64,000 bases of DNA from CAUZIZ01 sp965218775 (GCA_965218775.1 CBDCLS010000005.1:1612001-1676000); one strand, 5' to 3'; numbered from the stretch's first letter, positions 33,831-42,259 are shown. Notes: generated by a model not told the origin, from the letters alone. Program-made: numbers and translations.

Positions 33831-34406
33831 GCCCCGTTCGGGTCCCCCACGCGCCCCTTCCCGAAACAGCAAGGCCGATCCGACGAACAGCGCGACGAAG
33901 AACCCGTTCAGGGCCACGATCTCTAGCGGCCCGCTCCCGGGGGAACTCAACCCGGCGATCAGCGCGACCACGGGGACCGACGCCTGAGCGAGCGCCGTCG
34001 CGAACAACGCGCGGGCCATCCCACGGGGTTGGAAGCGCGCGATGATGGCACCGATGACTCCGACGGCGAGCACCCCGCCATACATCAAGTTGGCGTCGTT
34101 GTCCTCAGACCCGATGATGCCAACGGCACCGTTCACCCAGACGAGGAGGAACGCTGCCGCGAGCGCAACGCCGACGGCGGCTCGGTACGCGGCGTCGCCT
34201 GTCTTCCTCACTGCTAGCTCATAGGGGACACCAACGCCGACCAGGAGGGCGGTGGCGAAAGCGAAATCGGCCACATCCCAGTTCACTTCAGCGGTGAACT
34301 GCATCGCAACCAGGGGCAGCAGCAGGATGAGCGCTGCGACGGCCCAGGCCGCTATCCTCCAACAGCTCCAGCGCCGTCCGCCACCGTTCTGCGTGTTTCC
34401 TGCCAT
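33822..34406 (-). CDS. Six-helix membrane protein of unknown function (cassette gene)
   Basis: 194 residues from ATG 34406 (MAGNTQNGGG), with GGAGG seven bases upstream; the upstream ATG at 34436 is less likely. About six membrane helices. The conserved-looking segments AMQFTAEVNWDVADFAFA, WVNGAVGIIGSEDNDANLMY and ARFQPRGMARAL are typical of a widespread uncharacterised family that is often next to PadR regulators (from memory). A PadR-like palindrome lies in its promoter region but no regulator gene does. Ends at attC-8. Confidence 0.8.
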   Translation of the reverse strand: MAGNTQNGGGRRWSCWRIAAWAVAALILLLPLVAMQFTAEVNWDVADFAFATALLVGVGVPYELAVRKTGDAAYRAAVGVALAAAFLLVWVNGAVGIIGSEDNDANLMYGGVLAVGVIGAIIARFQPRGMARALFATALAQASVPVVALIAGLSSPGSGPLEIVALNGFFVALFVGSALLFREGARGGPERGAA

Positions 34407-34607
34407 TGTCTTGCCTCCGTGCATGTCCGCGTTCATCGTTCTTCGAGGGTTGATGAGACAATATACTTTATATTACAAAGTAAGGAAAGCGCTGGAACAG
34501 CAAAGCGAGCGGCCGGACGAGCCGAAGCGGTTGGACACGCCTCATGGCGCACCGGACCCCATCCCTGTTCCCTCGCGCTCGCCCACCGCTCCGTACGTGG
34601 AAGCGCG
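34407..34607. other. Cassette leader region of the six-helix protein
   Basis: About 200 bases carrying the operator-like palindrome and a probable TATATT -10 hexamer reading on the minus strand. The rest up to attC-9 has no gene. The cassette appears to bring its own promoter. Confidence 0.45.
34464..34482. promoter_or_regulatory. PadR-like operator palindrome
   Basis: TACTTTATATTACAAAGTA: six-base arms TACTTT and AAAGTA around a seven-base centre. On the minus strand it lies between a weak -35 and a TATATT -10 hexamer upstream of the six-helix membrane protein gene. Symmetry and base content resemble PadR-family operators. Confidence 0.5.
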
Positions 34608-34726
34608 GTATAACGAATCGTGGCTAAGCTGCAGGCCGTGCGGAGGGCACCGCACACCCACAGCATGTTTCGAAGATGCGGTGCCCGACGCGTCTATGGC
34701 CTGCCAGCTTCAGCCACATGTTATAC
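34608..34726 (-). other. attC-9 recombination site
   Basis: GTATAACG (34608) and ATGTTATAC (34718-34726) are the outer boxes. GTGGCTAAGCTGCAGGCC pairs with GGCCTGCCAGCTTCAGCCAC; a second inner stem (GGGCACCGCA with TGCGGTGCCC) fills the loop. The best-paired site of the array. Confidence 0.92.
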
Positions 34727-34775
34727 GGCGCCTCGATCATCCGGAGGAACCCAGTTCATCGAAAGTTTGCACGAA

Positions 34776-35174
34776 CTACTCAGTTTTTAGCCGCCCCTTC
34801 ATATCAGTGTATGCAGTTTCGATCAGCTTCATTAGAGTCTTGGCATCGACGTCACGTTCGGGCCTGAGTTTCACATGACGCATAAACTTGCCCGTGCCTT
34901 CCAACAAGCCCTCCGGATCAGCAATCTCGGCGCCACGAAAGAACCCGACATTGACGTGAGCTTTGAAGGCATTGACATAGGCGAATGCCGCATCACCTAC
35001 ACACGCTGTCGGATGGCCATCATGCAATAACTCTCGAACATCGTCTCCGCAGTCGCGCATGACCTCAAACCAGCGCTGCGCGATCGCCCCCAATTCACCC
35101 GAATGCTCGTGCATCCAGACCTCGATAGCTGGATCTCGCTTGACCGAGCCGGGGAACCGCAGAAGTTGGCTCAT
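34776..35174 (-). CDS. DUF1801 (YdhG-like) domain protein (cassette gene)
   Basis: 132 residues from ATG 35174 (MSQLLRFPGSV); an in-frame GTG at 35201 is less likely. Hallmarks of the DUF1801 fold: LLHDGHPTACVGDAAFAYVNAFKAHVNVGFF and GTGKFMRHVKLRPERDVD. Structures of this family show an iron-chaperone/frataxin-like alpha-beta fold, but function is unsettled. First cassette of the array; no attI or further attC is visible between it and the permease gene stop at 35208. Confidence 0.85.
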   Translation of the reverse strand: MSQLLRFPGSVKRDPAIEVWMHEHSGELGAIAQRWFEVMRDCGDDVRELLHDGHPTACVGDAAFAYVNAFKAHVNVGFFRGAEIADPEGLLEGTGKFMRHVKLRPERDVDAKTLMKLIETAYTDMKGRLKTE

Positions 35175-35207
35175 GGCGATCTCATTTCGAAGCTGGGACA
35201 CGTGTCG

Positions 35208-36233
35208 CTACCAGTGGACCTGGGACTCCTCCCTTGTTCTTTCTCGCCGAAGATCTCCTCCGGCCAGGTTGAAAGCCAAGACGGTTGTGAAGATAAAGGC
35301 TACCGGCGCCAGCAGCCAGGGGGACTGGCTGAAAACCCGTAGCGAGGCGGCGTCCTGGAGCAGACTGCCCCAGCTGGCAGAGGGTTCCTGCACTCCAACT
35401 CCCAGAAAGGAGAGCGTGATCTCGCCCATGATGAAGGCGGGAATCAGGACGGTACTCTGGACCAGCAGGTAGTTCGCGGTAAAGGGAAGGATGTGTCGAG
35501 TCAAGATACGCCAGTGCGAGGCACCTGAAGCGCGTGCTGCCAAGACGTGCTGCTGAGTCTTCAGACTGAGTACCTGCCCTCGGATAACCCGAGCGATCGA
35601 GGCCCAGCCGACGAGCGCGAAGGCCAGGATCATGACCCAAAAGAGGTTTGAACTGTCCATTTGGAGAGGAAACACCGCCCGGATGCCTAGAATCAGAAAG
35701 AGGCCGGGTAGAGACAAGAACAAATCAGCAGAGCACATCACCAGAGTATCCACCCAACCCGAAAAGTACCCTCCCAAAGCCCCGAGAAAAACTCCCAACA
35801 GGCTGGCAAAGAGGATCCCGACCACGCCGATCGTCAACGAAAACCGGGCACCATGAAGGAGTCGGGAGAAAAGATCCCGGCCCAGGGAGTCGCTTCCCAA
35901 CAGGAAGACGTTTTTTCCGGGCTCGCGTAATCCGAAGAGATGGGTCCGCAGCGTCATTCCCATCCATTCATAAGGGGCTCCATCCGTCAGGAAGTAGAGG
36001 GGTACTCTACGCTCAGTCTCTCGGTATCGCGGCAAGTCCTCGTGTACTTCGTAGTCGTAGATGAACGGCCTCAAATGCCACTGTCCCCCTGCATCGCGGA
36101 AGTGAACCGCTGTGGGCGGGGCATAGAAGAACTCGCGAAACTGCTCCTTGTGGGAATAAGGTGCGAGGAAAGACGCAGCTACAGCCAGTGCGTAGAGTCC
36201 GAACAGAACTGAAAAAGACAAAATCCTGACCAT
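35208..36233 (-). CDS. Oligopeptide ABC transporter permease (DppC/OppC type)
   Basis: 341 residues from ATG 36233, which lies five bases after the stop of the upstream permease; ATG 36269 with overlap is an alternative. Six membrane segments. The binding-protein-dependent transport signature is ARASGASHWRILTRHILP (EAA loop), and an N-terminal extension of about 100 residues precedes NVFLLGSDSLGRDLFSRLLHG, typical for the C-type permease. The gene ends next to the integron array. The ATPase genes that usually follow are absent here. Confidence 0.9.
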   Translation of the reverse strand: MVRILSFSVLFGLYALAVAASFLAPYSHKEQFREFFYAPPTAVHFRDAGGQWHLRPFIYDYEVHEDLPRYRETERRVPLYFLTDGAPYEWMGMTLRTHLFGLREPGKNVFLLGSDSLGRDLFSRLLHGARFSLTIGVVGILFASLLGVFLGALGGYFSGWVDTLVMCSADLFLSLPGLFLILGIRAVFPLQMDSSNLFWVMILAFALVGWASIARVIRGQVLSLKTQQHVLAARASGASHWRILTRHILPFTANYLLVQSTVLIPAFIMGEITLSFLGVGVQEPSASWGSLLQDAASLRVFSQSPWLLAPVAFIFTTVLAFNLAGGDLRRERTREESQVHW

Positions 36234-36238
36234 CACGG

Positions 36239-37156
36239 CTACCGGTACCGAATTCGGGGGTCGCTCCATGCCAGTACCAGATCGGTCACCAGGTTGACCA
36301 TGATAACGAAGAGCGCACCTACCAGGACACAGTTGAGCAATACAAAGAAATCACGCGAGAGGAGAGAATCCACGGTCAACGATCCCAGGCCAGGCCAGCT
36401 GAAAATCTTCTCCACCACAACCGCTCCACTCAACAACCCTCCCAGAATCAGCCCCATGACCGAAATCGTCGGGTTCAATGCGTTTCTCAAGGCTCGCAGT
36501 ACCACCCTTCGATCGGGAAGACCTTGGGCGATTGCCACCTGCGTGTAGGACTCGCCTAGGGCGGCGATCGTTTCGATCCGAATGGTGCGGATGAGAAAGG
36601 CCATTGTGGGAAGAGCCAGCACCAGCGAGGGCAGGACCAGGGAGCGCATACCCTCGATGCCACCAATCGGAAACCAGCCCGTCCAAAAAGCCAGATAGAG
36701 AAAGGGAAGCGCCGAGAGAACGGGTGGGAGCGACAGCCCCAGGAGAGCGACGATCAGCCCAGCCCTGTCGGGCCAGCTCCCTGCAAACACTGCGCACAGA
36801 ATCCCCAGAGGAAAGGAAAGCAGGAGCGCCAGGAGAAAAGAGCTCAGGGCCAGCAAGGAGGTATTGAAAAGGCGTTCCATCACCAAGTCTATCGCCGGAC
36901 GCCTCTGCGCAAAGGAATAGCCGAGATTGCCCCTCAGAATCTGGCCCGCCCAGATGAAGTAGCGGGCGTAGAACGGATGCTCGAGTCCGTAATCTACTCT
37001 CAGCTGCTGAATTGTCTCCGGTGAAACCGTAGGATCCAGTTCCATCTCGGTCAAGAAGTCTCCGGGGATGAGCTCAAACAGGAGAAAGATCAGCAGCGAA
37101 AGAAGTAGTAGCAGGGGAATGGTTTCTAGCAGCCGGCGTAAGAGGAAGCGTGTCAT
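36239..37156 (-). CDS. Oligopeptide ABC transporter permease (DppB/OppB type)
   Basis: 305 residues from ATG 37156 (MTRFLLRRLLETIP, the family's standard opening). About six membrane helices; DPTVSPETIQQLRVDYGLEHPF loop and EAA motif QVAIAQGLPDRRVVLRALRNALNP. Pairs with the 35208 permease to form the membrane channel. It is separated from its binding-protein gene (39258) by the IS element, so read-through transcription from that side may be blocked. Confidence 0.92.
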   Translation of the reverse strand: MTRFLLRRLLETIPLLLLLSLLIFLLFELIPGDFLTEMELDPTVSPETIQQLRVDYGLEHPFYARYFIWAGQILRGNLGYSFAQRRPAIDLVMERLFNTSLLALSSFLLALLLSFPLGILCAVFAGSWPDRAGLIVALLGLSLPPVLSALPFLYLAFWTGWFPIGGIEGMRSLVLPSLVLALPTMAFLIRTIRIETIAALGESYTQVAIAQGLPDRRVVLRALRNALNPTISVMGLILGGLLSGAVVVEKIFSWPGLGSLTVDSLLSRDFFVLLNCVLVGALFVIMVNLVTDLVLAWSDPRIRYR

Positions 37157-37429
37157 GGATTCGAACCTGGCGCTGACCCAACTCAAGGTCAGGCTATGAA
37201 GTCAGTACCACCCCCCGAAGCGCTGACCCGATTCGTGAAAGTGACTTTGCTTACCTCTGCCATGATTGTCGCCACCGCTTCTGACAGAGCCGTGACCGTG
37301 AGGGAGCGGGATCCGGACGGCCAATTCTGGACCCGTCGCCTAATACCGAACCCCTTTTGCTACAGGTGTCTGATTAATCTTGATTGCCTCTATCCCAGCA
37401 AGTTAAAGTACCGGATCCCGCTCCCTCAC
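37157..37429. other. Stretch without a gene upstream of the permease genes
   Basis: Contains the left arm (37283-37316) and first part of the right arm (37411-37429) of a 34-bp inverted repeat, with about 94 bases between. A 144-codon plus-strand frame across it lacks coding character. Confidence 0.6.
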
Positions 37430-39194
37430 GAGGGTGTCGTAAAAGTTCACGTGGCGACCGGGAGTAAGTGGGGCGACACTTTGTCGTGCGGCTATGCCGA
37501 AAAACACAAGGAGAGGCGCTGCAGACGCTGGAAAAGGCCGATCGGCGCATGTAGGAGCCTCCAAAAAGCGCTAAATAGGACGGACGGGGTCAGGGCAATC
37601 AGCCGTCGGAGGTTGTGGGCGCTGGCATGAAGGGCAAACTCCAGACCGACATTCTTCAACCCTCTCCGCTTGAACCGATGTAATCCTTGGATCCCTTTCA
37701 GTTCGCTGAAGACGGGCTCCACCATCTGTTTGCGCTGACGATAGGCCTCTTGAGCCCGGGGCTGGCGCATCACTTCCCGCTCCGCATCCTTGATCTCCTC
37801 ATCCTCATAGCGTTTGACCGTTCGACCTTTCCGACTGCTGGTGCACTGGCTCCTCAACCCGCAACTCTCACAGGGGGCTCCTCCGTAGCGCACATACCGC
37901 TTGCCCCCATCGCTGCCCTTTTGGACCGGGTGCAGTTTCTGTCCCGCCGGACAGTGATAACGATCTTCCCACTCCTCGTAGCGAAAGGCCGCTTTAGCCA
38001 AGCACTTCGTCGACTTCTTCTCCCAACCCACTCGGGGGCTCGATCCCTCAGGACAAAGCACATCCTCCACCCCTTCTTCTAGGGCCGTCTCCAGCGCTTG
38101 CCCCGAGAAAAACCCCGCATCCATCAACAGTTGTTGGATCGCTCCACCCACCCGCTTGCCTTGCTGCAACAGCGCTTGCAGCACCCCCGTCTCCGAGGAG
38201 GGATCCACCGCCTGGGCCACTATAATGCGATCCTGGTTGGCCAAGACCACCCCCTTGTAGCTGGCGGCCTTCGCTTTGTTCTTCAGGGGCTGGATCACCG
38301 CCTCCGGTTCACTCGGACTCACGGCCGTATGCTCCGTGCTCTTGCGTTGCGCCTGCCGCGCCGCCACCCGCTCGCGTACCGCTTGCGCCACTTCCTCCGC
38401 TTGCTTGGCCTGACGCGCCAATTGCTCGTTCTTCGGATCCGCTTCTGCCCGACGACGCTTTTCCGCCGCGGCCGCTTCGGCCGCCTCCTTCTTCACCCGT
38501 CGGTAACGCGAGGCCGCCGCCTGTACCACCGTGCCGTCGGCCGCCAAACTCACGCCCTCCTTCTTCCCCTTGTCCTTGTCCTTCCCAGTCCTTTTCAACA
38601 CTTCCTGGGTCAGCTCCACAAAGAACTCTTCCCTCAGCCTCTCCCCGTGTTCATTGATAAAGCGGCCGATGACCGAGTGATCCGGCGTGATCCCCCCCGT
38701 GAACCACCAGCAACGGGTATCCACCCGGGCCAGGGTTTCCAGCTGACGCAGCGATCCCTTGCCCTCCAGAATCCCGAACAGAATCAATCCCACCAGCGCT
38801 GCCGGATGGTACGGCCGTCTCCCTCCCCCTCGGTACTTCGCTTCAAAGGCCTCCCACGACAAACTCCGGATCACCTCCCGAGCCACAAAGACCCACGTCT
38901 GCGACATCTTCACCAGAAACTCTGCAAGACTCTCATCGCCGATCAAGATCCCCCGCGGGGAGGGATCTTCGAATTGTTTCGCCCCGGGCCGCTTCCTTTT
39001 CCGGCGCTTCCCCTGGCCTTCCTTCTCATTCATCCCTCGAAAGAGCCCCCATTGGCCGCTCGAATCGATCTTGACCACCGGTCGTTTAATTGCTTGCTCC
39101 ATCCCCCCTATTTTCGCAGCCTACTCCGACTCTTCTTTGCTAGCCTGGGAGGATTCTTAGTACTGATTTGAAACGGGTCTTTTACGACACCCTC
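37430..39194 (-). mobile_element. IS1182-family insertion sequence
   Basis: 1765 bp with 16-bp perfect terminal inverted repeats GAGGGTGTCGTAAAAG (37430-37445 and, inverted, 39179-39194). It is flanked by a 4-bp direct duplication TCAC (37426-37429 and 39195-39198). One transposase gene, apparently intact. Inserted within an older palindromic element and between genes of an ABC transporter operon. Confidence 0.92.
37492..39102 (-). CDS. IS1182-family transposase
   Basis: 536 residues with an intact frame. The DDE catalytic residues are visible: Asp in LAADGTVVQAAAS, Asp in LLMDAGFFSGQ and Glu in MVEPVFSELKGIQG. The N-terminal helix-turn-helix region contains GRRPYHPAALVGLILFGILEG. A long Ala/Glu/Arg-rich coiled-coil insert (about 200-260) and a cysteine block (CPAGQKLHP, CESCGLRSQC) are typical. 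GGGGGG precedes the ATG. The 357-codon plus-strand frame opposite is a shadow. Confidence 0.95.
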   Translation of the reverse strand: MEQAIKRPVVKIDSSGQWGLFRGMNEKEGQGKRRKRKRPGAKQFEDPSPRGILIGDESLAEFLVKMSQTWVFVAREVIRSLSWEAFEAKYRGGGRRPYHPAALVGLILFGILEGKGSLRQLETLARVDTRCWWFTGGITPDHSVIGRFINEHGERLREEFFVELTQEVLKRTGKDKDKGKKEGVSLAADGTVVQAAASRYRRVKKEAAEAAAAEKRRRAEADPKNEQLARQAKQAEEVAQAVRERVAARQAQRKSTEHTAVSPSEPEAVIQPLKNKAKAASYKGVVLANQDRIIVAQAVDPSSETGVLQALLQQGKRVGGAIQQLLMDAGFFSGQALETALEEGVEDVLCPEGSSPRVGWEKKSTKCLAKAAFRYEEWEDRYHCPAGQKLHPVQKGSDGGKRYVRYGGAPCESCGLRSQCTSSRKGRTVKRYEDEEIKDAEREVMRQPRAQEAYRQRKQMVEPVFSELKGIQGLHRFKRRGLKNVGLEFALHASAHNLRRLIALTPSVLFSAFWRLLHAPIGLFQRLQRLSLCFSA

Positions 39195-39257
39195 TCACGG
39201 TCACGGCTCTGTCATATGGCGGCTCTTGCATGATTTTCTCGCTGATGAAGCTTCAGC

Positions 39258-41027
39258 TTACTGGGCAAGACCATCCTCAAGGTACAGCTCCCACACATTC
39301 CAGAGGGCAAACGGGAACAGGCTCGACGCCCGTACGTTCTTCAGGGAGATGTTCCAGGCCATCAGAAGATCTTGATTGACCAGAGGGACAAACGGCACCT
39401 GTTGTGACAAAATCTGCTGTACCTCCTCGTAGAGTCGTTCGCGCTTCTTCGGATCCAGGGTCCTCACCTGTTCCAACATCAATTCGTCGACCCGTCTTTC
39501 CCACTCGGTTGCCGGTTGCTTCTGGGCGGGGTGCCACATGTGCATTTTCCCACTCGAAAGCAGGACGTTCATATGATCGGCGGGTTCCGGAGGAATCCCC
39601 AGACTGAACAGAACCGAATCGTAATCTCCTGCCCCGATCCGCGAAATCACGGTGCGAAACTCTTCCTGCCTGATCCCGACCTGCATGCCCAACGCTTCCA
39701 GATCATTCTGAATCACAGCGGCAATCTTGCCCTCGAGACCCTCACTGCGCGTAAGGATCTCAAACTCGACCTGGCGACCCTGGGAATCCAAGAGGATCTC
39801 TCGAGATCTCTGGCGCCGCCACGAAAACCCAGCTTTGCGCAGCAGCGCGCGGGCGCTCTCCAGGTTGTACTCGTACTTCTGGACATCCACGGCGAACCAC
39901 CGCTTGACGGAAGACGGAACCAACGCCCAGGCGGGCCGGGCCTGTCCTTGGAAAACGTTCTGAGAAATGGTCTTCCGACTGATGGCAGTACTCACGGCCT
40001 GTCTGAATTCGAGCTGTCCAAACCAGCCGCGCTTGAGCCCGACCGAGCCAGTCTCCTTCCCGCTCGGAACCGGACTCAGGTTGAACCAATAGATCATGAG
40101 ACGGCTAGACGGACCGACATTCGCTACCTCAATCGGCTTACCCTGCCTGGAAAGATGGAGAAAGTCCTCGGGGGTCAACAGGTAGTCAATCAAATCGAGC
40201 TGCCCAGCCTGCAGGCGCAACACCTGATTATTGAGGTCTTCTACATAGTGGAGCTCAACCTCTTCGAGATAGGGTAGCTGGACTCCACTTCGATCGACTT
40301 TCCAGTAATGGGGGTTCCTTTTGAATACCGTCTTCTGCCCCGCTTGGTGCCGATCCATGAAGAAGGGTCCCAGACCTGCCATCTGCTCGGGAGGGGTTTC
40401 CAAACCCCAATACTTTTCGATGTTCTTCTCGGCTTCAACAAAGAGGTGCTTGGGCAGAACCGGGAACTGCGTGAGCATATACTCGGCAGCTGCATGCGGA
40501 CGAGGGAAGCGCAACCGCAGCGTGTGAGAATCGATCGGAACCACCTGAATCGGTTCCCCTTCAATGAGAAATGCCTCTCTTTTCGCGTTCTCGGAGTCCT
40601 GATCGTAGATCCTCTCGAACGTGAATACGACGTCGTCGGCAGAAAGCTCGGCTCCGTCCGAGAAGCGAAGGTCTCGGCGAAGCTTCAGGGTCATTGTGAC
40701 CCCGTCTTCGGCAAACTCCAATTCCTTGGCGACGGCTCCGGTGACGGTTTGAGTCGAGGCGTCGAATTCCAGGAGCGTCCCGGCAGTGAGGTGTGCGACG
40801 AGCTCCGAGCGATTGTCTTGAGCGGCCAGGGGGTTGAACGTTCTGGGCTCACCCGCCAGGGCGTAGCGAACGGCTCCACCTGCCCTGCCCTGGGTCTCGA
40901 CTCGAACGAAGTCTGCCGGGATCGACGTCATCCGGCGGGCCACTTCGGCTGATTCCTGCGGAGCAGAACAAGATGCTCCGAGTATCAGAATCAGGAAACT
41001 GAGGAGGATCGGAAGCTTTCCGCTCAT
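39258..41027 (-). CDS. Extracellular solute-binding lipoprotein of an oligopeptide ABC transporter (SBP_bac_5)
   Basis: 589 residues. Lipoprotein signal with lipobox LGASC (Cys about 20). The family-5 binding fold shows RYALAGEPRTFNPLAAQDN near the N-terminus, LKLRRDLRFSDGAELSADDVVFTFERI and a C-terminal LYEEVQQILSQQVPFVPLVN. Captures peptides or similar ligands outside the membrane and delivers them to the permeases at 37156 and 36233. Forty-two bases downstream of the radical SAM gene. Confidence 0.93.
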   Translation of the reverse strand: MSGKLPILLSFLILILGASCSAPQESAEVARRMTSIPADFVRVETQGRAGGAVRYALAGEPRTFNPLAAQDNRSELVAHLTAGTLLEFDASTQTVTGAVAKELEFAEDGVTMTLKLRRDLRFSDGAELSADDVVFTFERIYDQDSENAKREAFLIEGEPIQVVPIDSHTLRLRFPRPHAAAEYMLTQFPVLPKHLFVEAEKNIEKYWGLETPPEQMAGLGPFFMDRHQAGQKTVFKRNPHYWKVDRSGVQLPYLEEVELHYVEDLNNQVLRLQAGQLDLIDYLLTPEDFLHLSRQGKPIEVANVGPSSRLMIYWFNLSPVPSGKETGSVGLKRGWFGQLEFRQAVSTAISRKTISQNVFQGQARPAWALVPSSVKRWFAVDVQKYEYNLESARALLRKAGFSWRRQRSREILLDSQGRQVEFEILTRSEGLEGKIAAVIQNDLEALGMQVGIRQEEFRTVISRIGAGDYDSVLFSLGIPPEPADHMNVLLSSGKMHMWHPAQKQPATEWERRVDELMLEQVRTLDPKKRERLYEEVQQILSQQVPFVPLVNQDLLMAWNISLKNVRASSLFPFALWNVWELYLEDGLAQ

Positions 41028-41069
41028 TTTAGGAACCCGACGAAGGCTCGTCGCGCCTGCGCGAGTGAA

Positions 41070-42122
41070 TTACACTACCTTCTGACCGAGAGGGATGTCA
41101 TAGAACTTGACGCGCCGACTCGATTTGAGACTGTCGTGAATGAAGCAGACATGGGTACACCAGCAACCGTCCTCGGTTATCTGGCGGGTTTCACGAAGAA
41201 CCTCCGGGGACGGGAACACTCTCGTAAAGTCACAGTCGACGTCCCTCAAGTTCAGAAGCTTGCCTCTCAACTCGCAGGCACGAACATCACCGTTGTAGTC
41301 GATAACCAGAATCGTCTCCCCGGCAGTGCAAGCCATCGGCCAGGAAGTCGAACCCTCATAGTTTTTCTCCTGCACTGTGTAGTGAAAGTAGAGCGTTTGC
41401 GTATAGTAGAGCTTCTTCAGCCAACCCTTCAGGGAGCCTCCCTGGCGATCTGCGAGCTTCTGCCCGTAGAATTCATGGATAGGCTTGACCTGGCGATAGA
41501 AGTTCTTGAGCTGCGAGCGATCCACCCGCGCCAACTCCTTGTCTTTCGGATCTCCACGGATAATCTGGAAATAGTGGCCATTCAGGTCTATCCGATCGAT
41601 CAGCCACCACCCAAGACTTTCGAGCTCGTCGATGTTCTCAGTCGTCACGACGGAGTTGATGTGGAGTCGGATGCGGGGGTTGGTGGACCGAATCGGGTAG
41701 AGCGCCTCGAGGGTATCGATGGTCCTGTCGAAGTTACCGGGGACTCCGCGAATCCGGTCATGAGTCGGGGCAAAACCATCCAAGGCCACATTGAGGTTCA
41801 CGTCCAGATGGGGCGCCTCCTCAGTGAGAAAGCTCATCAGATCGACGGTCTGTTCCGGAAACAAACCGTTGGTGGGCAGATTGAGGGTGTCAATTCCGTT
41901 TTGGTCAACGAACAACTTGATGATCTCGTCCAGCCGCTGCCGCATCAGGGGTTCGCCGCCTGAGAGCCAAAGCTCGCGAAACGGAGGCATGGTGCGGGAC
42001 AGGGTCGCTATCTCGTCGAAGCTGAGATCGCCGGACTGGTTGAGATCCTGCCAATAGAAACAGGTGTCACAGCGGGCGTTGCAGCGGCTAGTGACGAAGA
42101 AGATGAGCGTGTCGAGACCCAT
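41070..42122 (-). CDS. Radical SAM/SPASM domain protein
   Basis: 350 residues. CNARCDTCFYW carries the CX3CX2C cluster for the SAM-cleaving 4Fe-4S centre, followed by WLSGGEPLMR. The C-terminal SPASM-like region has CTAGETILVIDYNGDVRACELRG and a final CWCTHVCF for an auxiliary cluster. Many relatives modify peptides or act in cofactor and glycan pathways. It leads the peptide transporter operon, but no small precursor peptide gene is visible nearby, so a RiPP role is not supported. Confidence 0.87.
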   Translation of the reverse strand: MGLDTLIFFVTSRCNARCDTCFYWQDLNQSGDLSFDEIATLSRTMPPFRELWLSGGEPLMRQRLDEIIKLFVDQNGIDTLNLPTNGLFPEQTVDLMSFLTEEAPHLDVNLNVALDGFAPTHDRIRGVPGNFDRTIDTLEALYPIRSTNPRIRLHINSVVTTENIDELESLGWWLIDRIDLNGHYFQIIRGDPKDKELARVDRSQLKNFYRQVKPIHEFYGQKLADRQGGSLKGWLKKLYYTQTLYFHYTVQEKNYEGSTSWPMACTAGETILVIDYNGDVRACELRGKLLNLRDVDCDFTRVFPSPEVLRETRQITEDGCWCTHVCFIHDSLKSSRRVKFYDIPLGQKVV

Positions 42123-42224
42123 CGATCACCCTTTTACAGGAATCCCCAGACACTGGCAACAAATCCGCTGGGAAGTTCGAAGATACAAGATACCGACAGA
42201 GTCGAAACCAAGACCAACGATCAA

Positions 42225-42253
42225 TTGACACGAAGTTCGTGGAACACTAGAAT
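42225..42253 (+). promoter_or_regulatory. Consensus sigma-70 promoter of vapBC, leaderless
   Basis: TTGACA (42225-42230), a 17-base spacer and TAGAAT (42248-42253). The expected start, seven bases downstream, falls on the A of the vapB ATG at 42260, and there is no ribosome site. Confidence 0.75.
42229..42241. promoter_or_regulatory. Operator-like palindrome in the vapBC promoter
   Basis: CACGAAGTTCGTG is a perfect 13-base palindrome lying in the spacer between the -35 and -10 boxes. It is well placed for autorepression by the VapB-VapC complex. Confidence 0.65.
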
Positions 42254-42259
42254 CATGTC

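Larger units (their letters stand above)
28936..35201 (-). mobile_element. Integron gene-cassette array without integrase (CALIN)
   Basis: Nine attC or attC-like palindromes separate minus-strand genes. In each, the palindrome lies just 3' of the gene, as in cassettes. Sites read on the plus strand begin with variants of GCCTAACG and end with variants of TTGTTAGGC, with imperfect inverted arms between. Read on the minus strand they have the gene-attC order of classic cassettes such as aadA. No IntI-type tyrosine recombinase or attI is in the window. The array sits between the M24 gene/hicA remnant and the end of an ABC transporter operon. Confidence 0.88.
37283..39213. repeat. Palindromic (MITE-like) element split by the IS
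   Basis: Left arm 37283-37316 starts GACAGAGCCGTGACCGTGAG. The right arm is 37411-37429 plus 39199-39213. Removing the IS and one TCAC copy restores a perfect 34/34 inverted repeat, so the original element was about 146 bp long. Confidence 0.88.

Noticed and set aside
28700..35300. Integron integrase (IntI) gene or attI site
   Set aside because: No tyrosine-recombinase motifs were found on either strand in or next to the array, so the array is called integrase-less.
37196..37630. 144-codon plus-strand frame
   Set aside because: It crosses the palindromic element, the IS end and the transposase gene. Not a gene.
38098..39171. 357-codon plus-strand open frame
   Set aside because: Antisense to the IS1182 transposase, whose DDE residues are intact. 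The Arg/Leu/His-rich translation has no domain character.
41070..42122. RiPP biosynthesis locus around the radical SAM/SPASM gene
   Set aside because: No small precursor peptide, peptidase or recognition domain was found next to it. The transporter is an ordinary oligopeptide importer type.
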